Shown: positions 9,959-17,110 of the stretch, one piece after another
Numbering within the stretch: the first letter of the stretch is position 1
Layout: the number at the start of each line of letters is the position of its first letter
The notes under the pieces: generated by a model
Database searches by the model: none
The model's input: only the letters and a program-made list of their open reading frames with translations
Told to the model about the DNA's origin: nothing
Program-made: the position numbers and the translations under genes
From: Sphingomonadales bacterium
GTDB taxonomy: Bacteria > Pseudomonadota > Alphaproteobacteria > Sphingomonadales > Sphingomonadaceae
DNA: 63,691 bases
Reading direction: 5' to 3'
Assembly (NCBI GenBank): GCA_018334165.1
Contig: JAGXTB010000121.1
Span: forward strand, 1 to 63,691

Positions 9959-9984
9959 ATACGCATGCCTGACAAGGAGCCCTC
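9959..9984 (-). promoter_or_regulatory. ECF-type promoter, copy 2 (autoregulation of cnrYXH)
   Basis: On the minus strand GAGGG (9984-9980) is followed after 16 nt by CGTAT (9963-9959), with TG before CGTAT. It points at the cnrY-like start 18 nt away. That distance fits a promoter with a very short leader. Its mirror copy drives copC in the other direction from the same 119-nt region, and the two share further bases (T at the 5' side, TC after GGGS). Confidence 0.72.
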
Positions 9985-10000
9985 AGCCTGGCCTGGCTCT

Positions 10001-10026
10001 AAGGGGTCGATTGCGATGGTGCGTAT
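10001..10026 (+). promoter_or_regulatory. ECF-type promoter, copy 3 (copC-copD)
   Basis: AAGGG at 10001-10005, 16 nt, CGTAT at 10022-10026, preceded by TG. It ends 34 nt upstream of the copC start. The divergent partner at 9984-9959 has the same two blocks and spacing, so the sigma cassette and copC are probably induced together. Confidence 0.72.
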
Positions 10027-10060
10027 CTAACACCAAGTACACAGTTCTGGAGATCCTATC

Positions 10061-10450
10061 ATGCGCAATTCCATTATGGCAGCCACCCTCGCGACGCTGG
10101 CGCTGGTGTCAATACCAGGCACCGCGCTTGCACACGCCAAGCTTCAGTCCTCAACCCCGGCGGCCAATGCCACGGTTGCAGGCGCAAACGCCAGATCGAT
10201 CAACCTCGTCTTCAACGAGAGGCTGATCGCATCTACAGTCAAAGCGGATCTCGTGATGACCGGAATGCCTGGGATGCCCAACCATGCACCCATGAAGATC
10301 GCCTTCACCTCGATGATGGGCCGGGATGGCAAGTCGCTGATGCTGATGCCCAAGCGGGCGCTTGCGCCTGGGACCTACAAGGTAACTTGGTCGGCTGCGG
10401 GTACCGATACGCATCGCATGGGAAGCGAATTTTCTTTCACGGTCCGATAA
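10061..10450 (+). CDS. copC: periplasmic copper-binding protein CopC
   Basis: 129 residues with a signal peptide cut before HAKLQSSTPAANA, so the mature protein begins with the copper-ligand histidine typical of CopC. The C-terminal GTDTHRMGSEFSF supplies the Asp/His pair of the Cu(II) site. A Met-rich segment (MTGMPGMPNHAPM, TSMMG) resembles the Cu(I) site of some CopC proteins. It is followed 3 nt later by copD, the usual partner. It carries copper in the periplasm and may hand it to CopD. Confidence 0.95.
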   Translation: MRNSIMAATLATLALVSIPGTALAHAKLQSSTPAANATVAGANARSINLVFNERLIASTVKADLVMTGMPGMPNHAPMKIAFTSMMGRDGKSLMLMPKRALAPGTYKVTWSAAGTDTHRMGSEFSFTVR

Positions 10451-10453
10451 CCC

Positions 10454-11395
10454 GTGGACACCGATTGGCTGATGATCGCCACCAGGTTCGGGCTATATTT
10501 CTGCCTGATCCTGCTTCCGGGCCTGGCGGCATTCCCGCTTTACGCTTTGCAAAAGGCTGAACGCAGCGATGATGCAGTTTTGTCATTGCGTGGAGTTCTC
10601 TCGATCGGGGCCGTGACCGGATTGGTCTTGTCAGGTTTCGGATTCCTGGTCCTGATGGCAAGCATGACCGGCAATCCCATCGCCGAACCGGATTGGGAGA
10701 CCGGCCGCGCGATCCTCTCCGAATCCGCGATTGGCACGGCCTGGCTGGCACGGATGGTGGCCTTGTCCGCCGCGTTGTTCGCCCTGCTGTTCTGCCGCGG
10801 CAACCTGCAACGTCTCGTCATGACCACACTTGCCGCGGCAGCTGCGCTATCAACCCTGGTCTGGACCGGGCACGCGGGTGCCGGCGAAGGCCGCCTAGGG
10901 TTGCTGCACATGGTGAGCGATGTGCTGCATATGTTTGCCGCGGCGGTCTGGCTGGGGGGTATTGCCGCTTTTCTGATGCTGCTGCGCCCCGCCCGTGATG
11001 AGGCTTCAGGCAATCGCATTGTGATTGCCCACCGAGCGCTCGAACAATTCTCATTTGTAGGCGCAATTTGCGTTTCGATCATTGCCATCACAGGACTGAT
11101 TAATGGCCAGTTCCTGGTTGGATACGCCAATCTGCTCGATCTGCCCGGCTCGCCTTATGGTCAGTTGCTGATCGCCAAGATTGTGCTCGTAGGCGTCATG
11201 ATACTTCTCGCTGCACAGAACCGCTGGCGCCTCACTCCATCGCTTCACGAGGCGATTGCGCACGGCGAAACGGCGTCGGCAGCTGCAGCAATGCGCAAGA
11301 GCCTGCTGCTCGAAGCCGGGGCGGCGATCGCAATCCTGTTCCTCGTTGCATGGCTGGGCACGCTTGAACCGATTGCCAGCATGGCGATCGCTTGA
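10454..11395 (+). CDS. copD: copper-resistance membrane protein CopD
   Basis: 313 residues with about eight membrane helices, in the CopD/PcoD family. Conserved histidines lie in helical segments such as WTGHAGAGEGRLGLLHMVSDVLHMFAAAVWLGG, which fit the CopD metal-handling region. It starts with GTG 3 nt after copC. It is thought to move copper across the inner membrane with CopC. Its stop overlaps the TTG start proposed for the AraC-type gene. Confidence 0.92.
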   Translation: MDTDWLMIATRFGLYFCLILLPGLAAFPLYALQKAERSDDAVLSLRGVLSIGAVTGLVLSGFGFLVLMASMTGNPIAEPDWETGRAILSESAIGTAWLARMVALSAALFALLFCRGNLQRLVMTTLAAAAALSTLVWTGHAGAGEGRLGLLHMVSDVLHMFAAAVWLGGIAAFLMLLRPARDEASGNRIVIAHRALEQFSFVGAICVSIIAITGLINGQFLVGYANLLDLPGSPYGQLLIAKIVLVGVMILLAAQNRWRLTPSLHEAIAHGETASAAAAMRKSLLLEAGAAIAILFLVAWLGTLEPIASMAIA

Positions 11396-12117
11396 CCGGC
11401 AGGGCCTCTCCATGGTCCGGCAGAATTAGCCTCGGCGTTGGCTGGGCGCTGCTCGATGCGCGCGCTGGAGACAACCGACCGCATCGTCATGTGGCGCACC
11501 AAATCAGTTTGGCGCTTGAAACCGGATGCGAGATTGTCGCAGCCGACCGGCTACCTTTGGCTCCTGGCGAGGCCGCGCTTATTCCAGCAGGGCTTGCACA
11601 CTGCTTGGTTCCCGTTGGCGCAGTGGTCCGAACCATCTACGTGGATCCGATGTTTCGTGGGACGCGCAATCTGACCCGGCATCAAGCGCCAATGCGGCTG
11701 AGCATGGGTGCTGCGTCCGCGCTCCGGGCGGTGAGCTGCGCAGACACCGCAAAGCAGTGGATCGATTCCTTTACAGGCGTACGACTTTCGACCGCGATCG
11801 ATGCCCGGCTGCGAACGGAAATCGCTCGATCTGAGCCAGGTTTGCAGCCCGCAGCTCTGGCCGAAAGAATGGGATTATCCCCTGCAAGGCTGCGCGAAAT
11901 TGCGATCCGCGATTTTGGTGTGCCAACCGCAAAATTGCTGCAATGGCTGCAGTTGCAACATGCGATCGACGCGCTCCGCCACACCGCGAGTCTGGCGGAA
12001 GCCGCGGCGGCCGGCGGATTTGCCGACCAGGCGCATTTCACGCGGCGCCTCGTCCAATGGTTTGGGGTCACCCCCTCGCTTGGCCTGGCCCAACTTGAGA
12101 TATCGGTGGTCCGCTGA
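11392..12117 (+). CDS. AraC-family transcriptional regulator
   Basis: 241 residues: an N-terminal cupin-like half (HRHVAHQISLALETGCEI, LAPGEAALIPAGLAHCL) and a C-terminal pair of AraC helix-turn-helix units (LAERMGLSPARLREIAIRDFG; EAAAAGGFADQAHFTRRL). The frame requires a TTG start that overlaps the copD stop, so it is coupled to copCD. The ligand is unknown; the His residues in the cupin half could bind a metal. Targets may include the desaturase-methyltransferase pair downstream. Confidence 0.85.
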   Translation: MTGRASPWSGRISLGVGWALLDARAGDNRPHRHVAHQISLALETGCEIVAADRLPLAPGEAALIPAGLAHCLVPVGAVVRTIYVDPMFRGTRNLTRHQAPMRLSMGAASALRAVSCADTAKQWIDSFTGVRLSTAIDARLRTEIARSEPGLQPAALAERMGLSPARLREIAIRDFGVPTAKLLQWLQLQHAIDALRHTASLAEAAAAGGFADQAHFTRRLVQWFGVTPSLGLAQLEISVVR

Positions 12118-12192
12118 CAAGGATCAGCGAAACGTTCAAGATCGAAACGCCGAGGCGATGCATGATCTCCCAACCAAATTGGGAGTGCTGCC

Positions 12193-13077
12193 GTGTTTCT
12201 GTTCCGAATCCTTTACGCTCCAGCCTATTTCCTTCTCTTTGTCGGCGCCGCCGCCTTTCTTGTTTCGGCCGGAGCCGCTCCCTTCTGGCTGGTCGGCCTC
12301 TTGCTTGCGGCGATTGCGACTTCGCTCGTCGCCGAACGAATCGCCCCATTCGAACCTCAATGGAACCGGAATCACGGGGACGCGCCGCGCGATATCGCAC
12401 ATGCCCTGGTGAACGAGGGATCGATCGTGGTTCTTGTCTTGCTGCTTCCGTTCTTCGCCAGCCTTGTTCCATGGCCCTCCCTGTGGCCCACCGCCCTTCC
12501 GTTTTGGGTGGAATTGCTGCTTGCGATAGTTCTCCTCGACGCCGGGATCAGTCTCGCTCATTTCGCCAGCCACCGCATCCCTGTTCTCTGGCGCTTTCAC
12601 GCGGTTCACCATTCGGTTCGCCGAATGTACGGGTTCAACGGGCTTCTGAAGCACCCTGTCCATCAACTCATCGAGATCTCGATAGGGACGCTCCCGTGGC
12701 TCCTGCTTGGCATTCCGCAGGAGGTCGCGATGGTGGGGTCCTTCGCGGTCGGGATCCAGCTCCAACTGCAACATTCGAACGTCGATATGCGTGTGGGGCC
12801 CTTGGCATACCTTTGGGCGGTTGCCCCGGTGCACCGCCATCACCATCTGGCCTCCGAGACGGAAGGCGATGTCAATTTCGGTCTGTTTCTGACGATCTGG
12901 GACTTATTCCTGGGCACCGCGCAATTTGGCCCAAGCAACGCAATCCGCGCTGGCCAAGTCGGCATCGCAGGTCGCCCTGACTATCCGGAAAACTATCTTG
13001 GACAGCTTGCCGAGCCTTTCAAGACTTGGCCTCCGCAGCCCGGTTTCGTCGCTGCGGGCAATGAGGGATACAACTGA
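12193..13077 (+). CDS. sterol desaturase / fatty-acid hydroxylase family membrane enzyme
   Basis: 294 residues with several membrane helices and the histidine clusters of the di-iron fatty-acid-hydroxylase superfamily: HFASH, HAVHH, KHPVHQ, and a C-terminal HRHHHLAS. These should form a di-iron centre acting on a lipid substrate. It starts at GTG 12193 after a GGGAGTG ribosome site. It overlaps the next gene in TGATG. Its presence in a copper cluster is unexpected; membrane-lipid modification under metal stress is possible but unproven. Confidence 0.88.
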   Translation: MFLFRILYAPAYFLLFVGAAAFLVSAGAAPFWLVGLLLAAIATSLVAERIAPFEPQWNRNHGDAPRDIAHALVNEGSIVVLVLLLPFFASLVPWPSLWPTALPFWVELLLAIVLLDAGISLAHFASHRIPVLWRFHAVHHSVRRMYGFNGLLKHPVHQLIEISIGTLPWLLLGIPQEVAMVGSFAVGIQLQLQHSNVDMRVGPLAYLWAVAPVHRHHHLASETEGDVNFGLFLTIWDLFLGTAQFGPSNAIRAGQVGIAGRPDYPENYLGQLAEPFKTWPPQPGFVAAGNEGYN

Positions 13078-13748
13078 TGTCCGGGACACGTTCCTACACC
13101 CCTGCTGCGGGGCACCATTTTCTCACTCCATTTTACGATATCGGGGTCCGACTCTCAACCCGCGAGACGCTGTGGCGGGCCGCACTTATCGAACTCATCG
13201 CCCCAAAGGACAGCGATGTGCTGCTCGATATCGGCGCCGGTACGGGCAACCTCGCGATCTTGCTGGCACAGAAGAATCACGCAACGCGCTATTTCGGAAT
13301 CGATCCTGATGGGCCGGCGATCGCAATTGCCCGCAAGAAGGCAAGCGCTGCGAATTTGGCGGCCGAATTTCTCCAGGCACATTTTTCGGCAAAAGTAGTG
13401 GCTGCATGGCCAGCTCCCAGCGTTGCGACCTTGTGCCTCGTGCTGCATCAGGTTCCACTGGACGAGAAGCTCCGATTGTTGCGCGAAATCCACTCGGTGC
13501 TCCAGCCCGGTGGGCGGCTCTACGTCGCCGACTATGCCGAACAGAAAACTTGGCTGATGCGGAAGCTGTTTCGGGTCACCATACAGAACCTCGATGGCCG
13601 AGCCGATACCCAGCCCAATGCCGATGGCGCGCTGCCGCTGCTGATGAGCGATGCGGGCTTTTCAGATGTCCATGAGTCGAGGCAGTTCGACACTGTTACC
13701 GGCTCCATTTCAATCCTTTGTGGCATGAAGCAACCCACACCAGACTGA
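13077..13748 (+). CDS. class I SAM-dependent methyltransferase
   Basis: 223 residues with the Rossmann motif LLDIGAGTGNLAILLA, a following acidic strand (YFGIDPDGPAI) and VATLCLVLHQVP, as in UbiE/Methyltransf_11-type enzymes. The C-terminal SILCGMKQ has no obvious extra domain. It overlaps the desaturase-like gene by one base (TGATG), so the two are translationally coupled and probably act in one pathway. The substrate cannot be told. Confidence 0.88.
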   Translation: MSGTRSYTPAAGHHFLTPFYDIGVRLSTRETLWRAALIELIAPKDSDVLLDIGAGTGNLAILLAQKNHATRYFGIDPDGPAIAIARKKASAANLAAEFLQAHFSAKVVAAWPAPSVATLCLVLHQVPLDEKLRLLREIHSVLQPGGRLYVADYAEQKTWLMRKLFRVTIQNLDGRADTQPNADGALPLLMSDAGFSDVHESRQFDTVTGSISILCGMKQPTPD

Positions 13749-13785
13749 ACGAGATGCCCCCCAACAACAACTTCGCATCCGAGGC

Positions 13786-13811
13786 GAGGGATGAAAGGCC
13801 CAGCTGCGTAT
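13786..13811 (+). promoter_or_regulatory. ECF-type promoter, copy 4 (copper ATPase leader)
   Basis: GAGGG at 13786-13790, 16 nt, CGTAT at 13807-13811, with TG before CGTAT. The expected transcription start is near 13818. Unlike the other copies, it is far (about 270 nt) from the next start codon and is followed by a terminator-like hairpin. Confidence 0.6.
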
Positions 13812-13817
13812 TGAAGT

Positions 13818-13927
13818 TCGGACAGCAATCCTTCTTGCATGCCATGCCCAGCGGGTCGCCCCGTCCGCGGGTCGGAGGCGAGGGGACAACCATGGAGACA
13901 ACACATGGCCTCTCGCCTCCCCTTTTT
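13818..13927 (+). ncRNA. candidate small RNA or attenuated leader
   Basis: Between the inferred start of the ECF-type promoter and the T-run of the hairpin lie about 110 nt with no good ORF. The 3' end is a strong stem (GGAGGCGAG with CTCGCCTCC, plus inner CCATG with CATGG) followed by CCTTTTT, as in bacterial small RNAs. It may be a metal-induced small RNA, or a leader that controls read-through into the ATPase gene. This is an inference from layout only. Confidence 0.35.
13874..13927 (+). terminator. intrinsic terminator-like hairpin
   Basis: A 9-bp stem, 13874-13882 (GGAGGCGAG) with 13912-13920 (CTCGCCTCC), encloses a second 5-bp stem (CCATG/CATGG), and CCTTTTT follows directly. It could end the methyltransferase transcript and also any transcript from the ECF-type promoter at 13786. 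Confidence 0.7.
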
Positions 13928-14082
13928 GTCTGGTACGCAGCTTCACTGCCGCGATGCCCAGCCATCCTTTCGCTCGGAGCGTAGCTATCGCCAACCTGGA
14001 CGAAGGGAACTTGCCGAATTCAGCGGGAACGGGCCGGTATTCCCGCTTGGTCAGAACTTCGCATCGTAAAGGGGCGCCGCAA

Positions 14083-16407
14083 ATGGAAGACCACAATCAC
14101 CAGGCACACGCTAATGGAACCGATCCAGTCTGCGGGATGACAGTCGAGCAGACCGCTGACAGTCCATCGGCAGTTCATGAAGGCGAGACCTTCTATTTCT
14201 GCAGTTCCCGATGCCAGACGAAGTTTACGGCAGACCCCGATCGATTTGCCCACGGCGTATCCGGAATGGAAAAGGTCGCTTCCGAAACAACCGAAGGCGC
14301 GATCTGGACTTGTCCGATGCACCCGGAAATCGAGCAGCCCGGACCTGGCAGTTGCCCGATTTGCGGCATGGCGCTCGAGCCGCTGATGCCGAGCGCGGAG
14401 ACCGGGCCGAGTGACGAGTATCGCGACATGCTGCGCCGTTTTCGTCTCGGTCTTGTGCTCGCGCTTCCGGTCCTCGCGCTTGAGATGGGCGGCCACCTGA
14501 CCGGCCTGCATCAATGGTTCGGGCGCCAGACGGGCAACTGGATCCAGATGCTGCTGGCAACACCGGTCGTGCTCTGGGCGGGGTGGCCGTTCTTCGAGCG
14601 GGCATGGCTGTCGCTCAGGACGCGCCGCCTCAACATGTTCACGCTGATCGCGATGGGAACAGGGGTTGCCTGGGCCTACAGCATGGTCGCGGCGCTGGCT
14701 CCCAAGATTTTCCCTTCCGCCTTTCGAGCCGCCGACGGTTCGGTAGCGGTCTATTTCGAGGCCGCCGCCGTAATCACCGTGCTGGTGCTCTTGGGCCAAG
14801 TGCTCGAACTGCGTGCCCGCGAGACCACCAGCGGTGCCATTCGCGCGCTGCTCGACCTGTCCCCCAAACGCGCGCGCCGGGTACTGGCTGATGGAACCGA
14901 CGAGGAGGTCACACTCGAAGCAATCGAGATCGGAGACCGGCTTCGGATCAAGCCCGGTGAAAAGGTACCGGTCGATGGGATCGTCCTCGAAGGACGCGGC
15001 ACCATAGATGAATCCATGGTGACCGGCGAATCTATGCCGGTGTCGAAAATGGAGGGCAACTGGCTTATCGGCGGCACCATCAATCAGACCGGGGCAATGG
15101 TCATGCGCGCCGAAAAGATCGGGCGCGATACCATGCTCGCCCGGATTGTGCAGATGGTTGCCGAAGCACAGCGGAGCCGCGCGCCGATCCAGCGCCTTGC
15201 CGACGCGGTCTCGGCCTGGTTCGTCCCTGCGGTGATCCTGGTGGCGCTCGTTGCTTTCGTCGCCTGGTCGCTGATGGGACCTCCTCCGGCCATGGGCTAT
15301 GGGCTGATCGCGGCGGTTGCCGTCCTGATCATTGCCTGCCCCTGTGCACTTGGCTTGGCCACCCCGATGTCGATCATGGTCGGTGTCGGGCGCGGCGCGC
15401 AGGCGGGCATCCTCATCAAGAACGCCGAAGCACTCGAGCGGATGGAGCGCATCGATACCCTCGTCGTCGACAAGACCGGGACCCTGACCGAGGGTAAGCC
15501 GGCCGTGGTCGGGATCGCCGTGGCCAATGGGCAAACCGAAGACGAAGTGCTGCGTCTGGCCGCAAGCCTCGAACGAATGAGCGACCATCCGCTAGGCCAG
15601 GCCATCGTCAAGGCAGCACACGACAGGAACCTCAAACTTGGCGAACCCGCTGACGTCGAGCAGCCGGTCGGCAAGGGAATCACTGGATCGGTCGAAGGCC
15701 GTGTAGTGATCGTCGGCAAGGCCGATTTCTTCAAGGAACTGGGCCTATCGACTAACGCACTTGCGCCGCGCGCCGATGAATGGCGCGCGAATGGCGCAAC
15801 GGCCATATTTCTCGGGATCGATGGGATAGCCGCTGGCGTGATCGCGATTGCCGATCCGATCAAATCCTCTACCCCCAAGGCCTTGGAGGCCCTGGCCAAG
15901 GCGGGGGTGCGGGTGATCATGCTGACTGGCGACAACCGCGTCACCGCAGAAGCGATCGGCCGCCGTCTTGGCATCGCGGATATCGAAGCCGATGTCATGC
16001 CGGACCAAAAAAGCGCCGTGGTCCAGAGGCTGCGGGCAGAAGGGCGCGTCGTCGCCATGGCGGGCGATGGAGTGAACGATGCACCGGCTCTGGCCGCCGC
16101 CGATGTCGGGATCGCGATGGGGTCTGGCACCGACGTCGCCATCGAAAGCGCTGGTGTTACGCTGCTTAAGGGCGACCTGACCGGAATAGTGCGCGCACGG
16201 CAACTCAGCCGGGCAACGATGCGCAACATCCGTCAGAACCTGTTCTTTGCCTTTGCCTACAACGTCGCCGGAATTCCGGTCGCGGCCGGGGTGCTCTATC
16301 CGCTGTTCGGCATTCTGCTTTCCCCCATCATTGCGGCGGCAGCAATGGCGCTGTCTTCGGTCAGTGTCATTGGCAACGCACTCAGACTCAAGCGGGTGGA
16401 GATCTGA
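14083..16407 (+). CDS. P1B-1 copper/silver-exporting ATPase with YHS and HMBD domains
   Basis: 774 residues. The N-terminus has a His-rich start (MEDHNHQAHAN), a YHS domain (DPVCGMTV, FYFCSSRCQTKF) and a heavy-metal-binding domain (WTCPMHPEIEQPGPGSCPICGM). It has no ferredoxin-like HMA domain. The core carries the TGES actuator loop, CPCALGLATP in the membrane, DKTGTLTEG phosphorylation site, SDHPLG, and GDGVNDAPAL. This is the CopA/SilP export type. The frame is open further upstream, but ATG 14083 has a ribosome site and starts the His-rich tail. DUF2933 follows 2 nt later. Confidence 0.95.
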   Translation: MEDHNHQAHANGTDPVCGMTVEQTADSPSAVHEGETFYFCSSRCQTKFTADPDRFAHGVSGMEKVASETTEGAIWTCPMHPEIEQPGPGSCPICGMALEPLMPSAETGPSDEYRDMLRRFRLGLVLALPVLALEMGGHLTGLHQWFGRQTGNWIQMLLATPVVLWAGWPFFERAWLSLRTRRLNMFTLIAMGTGVAWAYSMVAALAPKIFPSAFRAADGSVAVYFEAAAVITVLVLLGQVLELRARETTSGAIRALLDLSPKRARRVLADGTDEEVTLEAIEIGDRLRIKPGEKVPVDGIVLEGRGTIDESMVTGESMPVSKMEGNWLIGGTINQTGAMVMRAEKIGRDTMLARIVQMVAEAQRSRAPIQRLADAVSAWFVPAVILVALVAFVAWSLMGPPPAMGYGLIAAVAVLIIACPCALGLATPMSIMVGVGRGAQAGILIKNAEALERMERIDTLVVDKTGTLTEGKPAVVGIAVANGQTEDEVLRLAASLERMSDHPLGQAIVKAAHDRNLKLGEPADVEQPVGKGITGSVEGRVVIVGKADFFKELGLSTNALAPRADEWRANGATAIFLGIDGIAAGVIAIADPIKSSTPKALEALAKAGVRVIMLTGDNRVTAEAIGRRLGIADIEADVMPDQKSAVVQRLRAEGRVVAMAGDGVNDAPALAAADVGIAMGSGTDVAIESAGVTLLKGDLTGIVRARQLSRATMRNIRQNLFFAFAYNVAGIPVAAGVLYPLFGILLSPIIAAAAMALSSVSVIGNALRLKRVEI

Positions 16408-16409
16408 CA

Positions 16410-16595
16410 ATGACTCTCAATCGCCGGTTCGTTTTTGCGCTAGCCTCGCTTGCAGCCATTGCTCTGTTCTACCTGTTCCGCGAGCACTGGGCCCATGCTC
16501 TCGGCTTGCTGCCATATGCGATCTTGCTGATTTGTCCGCTCATGCATCTGTTTCACGGCTCGCATGGGCACGGTCATTCGGACCACAAGCCCTGA
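16410..16595 (+). CDS. DUF2933 small membrane protein
   Basis: 61 residues: a basic N-terminus, two short hydrophobic segments (FALASLAAIALFYLFREHW; GLLPYAILLICPLMHLF) and a His-rich tail (HGSHGHGHSDHKP). Such DUF2933 proteins are common beside copper genes. The CPLMHLFHG segment and the tail could bind Cu ions. It starts 2 nt after the ATPase stop, so it is co-translated with it. Confidence 0.85.
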   Translation: MTLNRRFVFALASLAAIALFYLFREHWAHALGLLPYAILLICPLMHLFHGSHGHGHSDHKP

Positions 16596-16633
16596 ACAAC
16601 GGCCTGGGCTTTATTCAAGAGAGGGATGCTTCC

Positions 16634-17110
16634 ATGAGATCTATGTTGTTTGCGACCAAATCCGCCGTCGCCGTGCTGTCCATTTCGCTGGCCACTGCAG
16701 CGATCGCGCAGGTGCCGGATCGGCAAGGTCCGGCAGCGGTGCTGGCTGCCTATAAGTCCGCTGTCGAGCGGCTCGACATTGCCGGGGTTGAAAGGCTCTT
16801 CGCGCCCGATGCAGTGATCATCGAATCCGGTAAGGTCGAAGGCAATTTCGAAGCCTATCGCGATCATCATCTGGGCCCGGAACTCAAAGAGTTCAAATCC
16901 TTCACCTACGGTGACTACAAGGTCCAGGTCAGGCTCGAAGGTTCCGTTGCGGTCGCGACCGAAACCTATACCTACCGCATCGTGCTCAAATCCGACGAAG
17001 TCATCGAACGGGCCGGGGCCGCAACTTCGGTGCTGAAATGGGATGGCCAGTCTTGGCAGATCATCTCAACCCACAGTTCGTCGCGTCGACCGAGAGCTCC
17101 GGGCAAATGA
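16634..17110 (+). CDS. exported NTF2-like (SnoaL/YybH-type) protein
   Basis: 158 residues from ATG 16634, with a signal peptide ending AAIAQ. The mature part fits the cone-shaped NTF2 fold: AVLAAYKSAVERLDIAGVERLFAPDAVIIESG near the N-terminus and ETYTYRI, SVLKWDGQSWQIISTHSS near the end. Members bind small molecules or act as stabilisers; no catalytic residues stand out. Its stop overlaps the next start (ATGATG), so it is coupled to the nuclease-like gene. Confidence 0.78.
   Translation: MRSMLFATKSAVAVLSISLATAAIAQVPDRQGPAAVLAAYKSAVERLDIAGVERLFAPDAVIIESGKVEGNFEAYRDHHLGPELKEFKSFTYGDYKVQVRLEGSVAVATETYTYRIVLKSDEVIERAGAATSVLKWDGQSWQIISTHSSSRRPRAPGK

Larger units (their letters stand above)
13749..14082. 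other. gene-free leader between methyltransferase and copper ATPase
   Basis: 334 nt with no convincing ORF. In order it holds an ECF-type promoter element (13786-13811), a terminator-like hairpin with T-run (13874-13927), a 7-bp inverted repeat (GCGGGAA at 14023-14029 with TTCCCGC at 14040-14046) and the AAGGGG ribosome site of the ATPase. The order promoter, terminator, gene suggests either a free small RNA or control of read-through. Confidence 0.6.

Noticed and set aside
14020..15588. 522-residue open frame antisense to the copper ATPase
   Set aside because: His/Arg/Gly-rich low-complexity translation with no domain; the sense strand has all P-type ATPase motifs. A GC-rich shadow frame.
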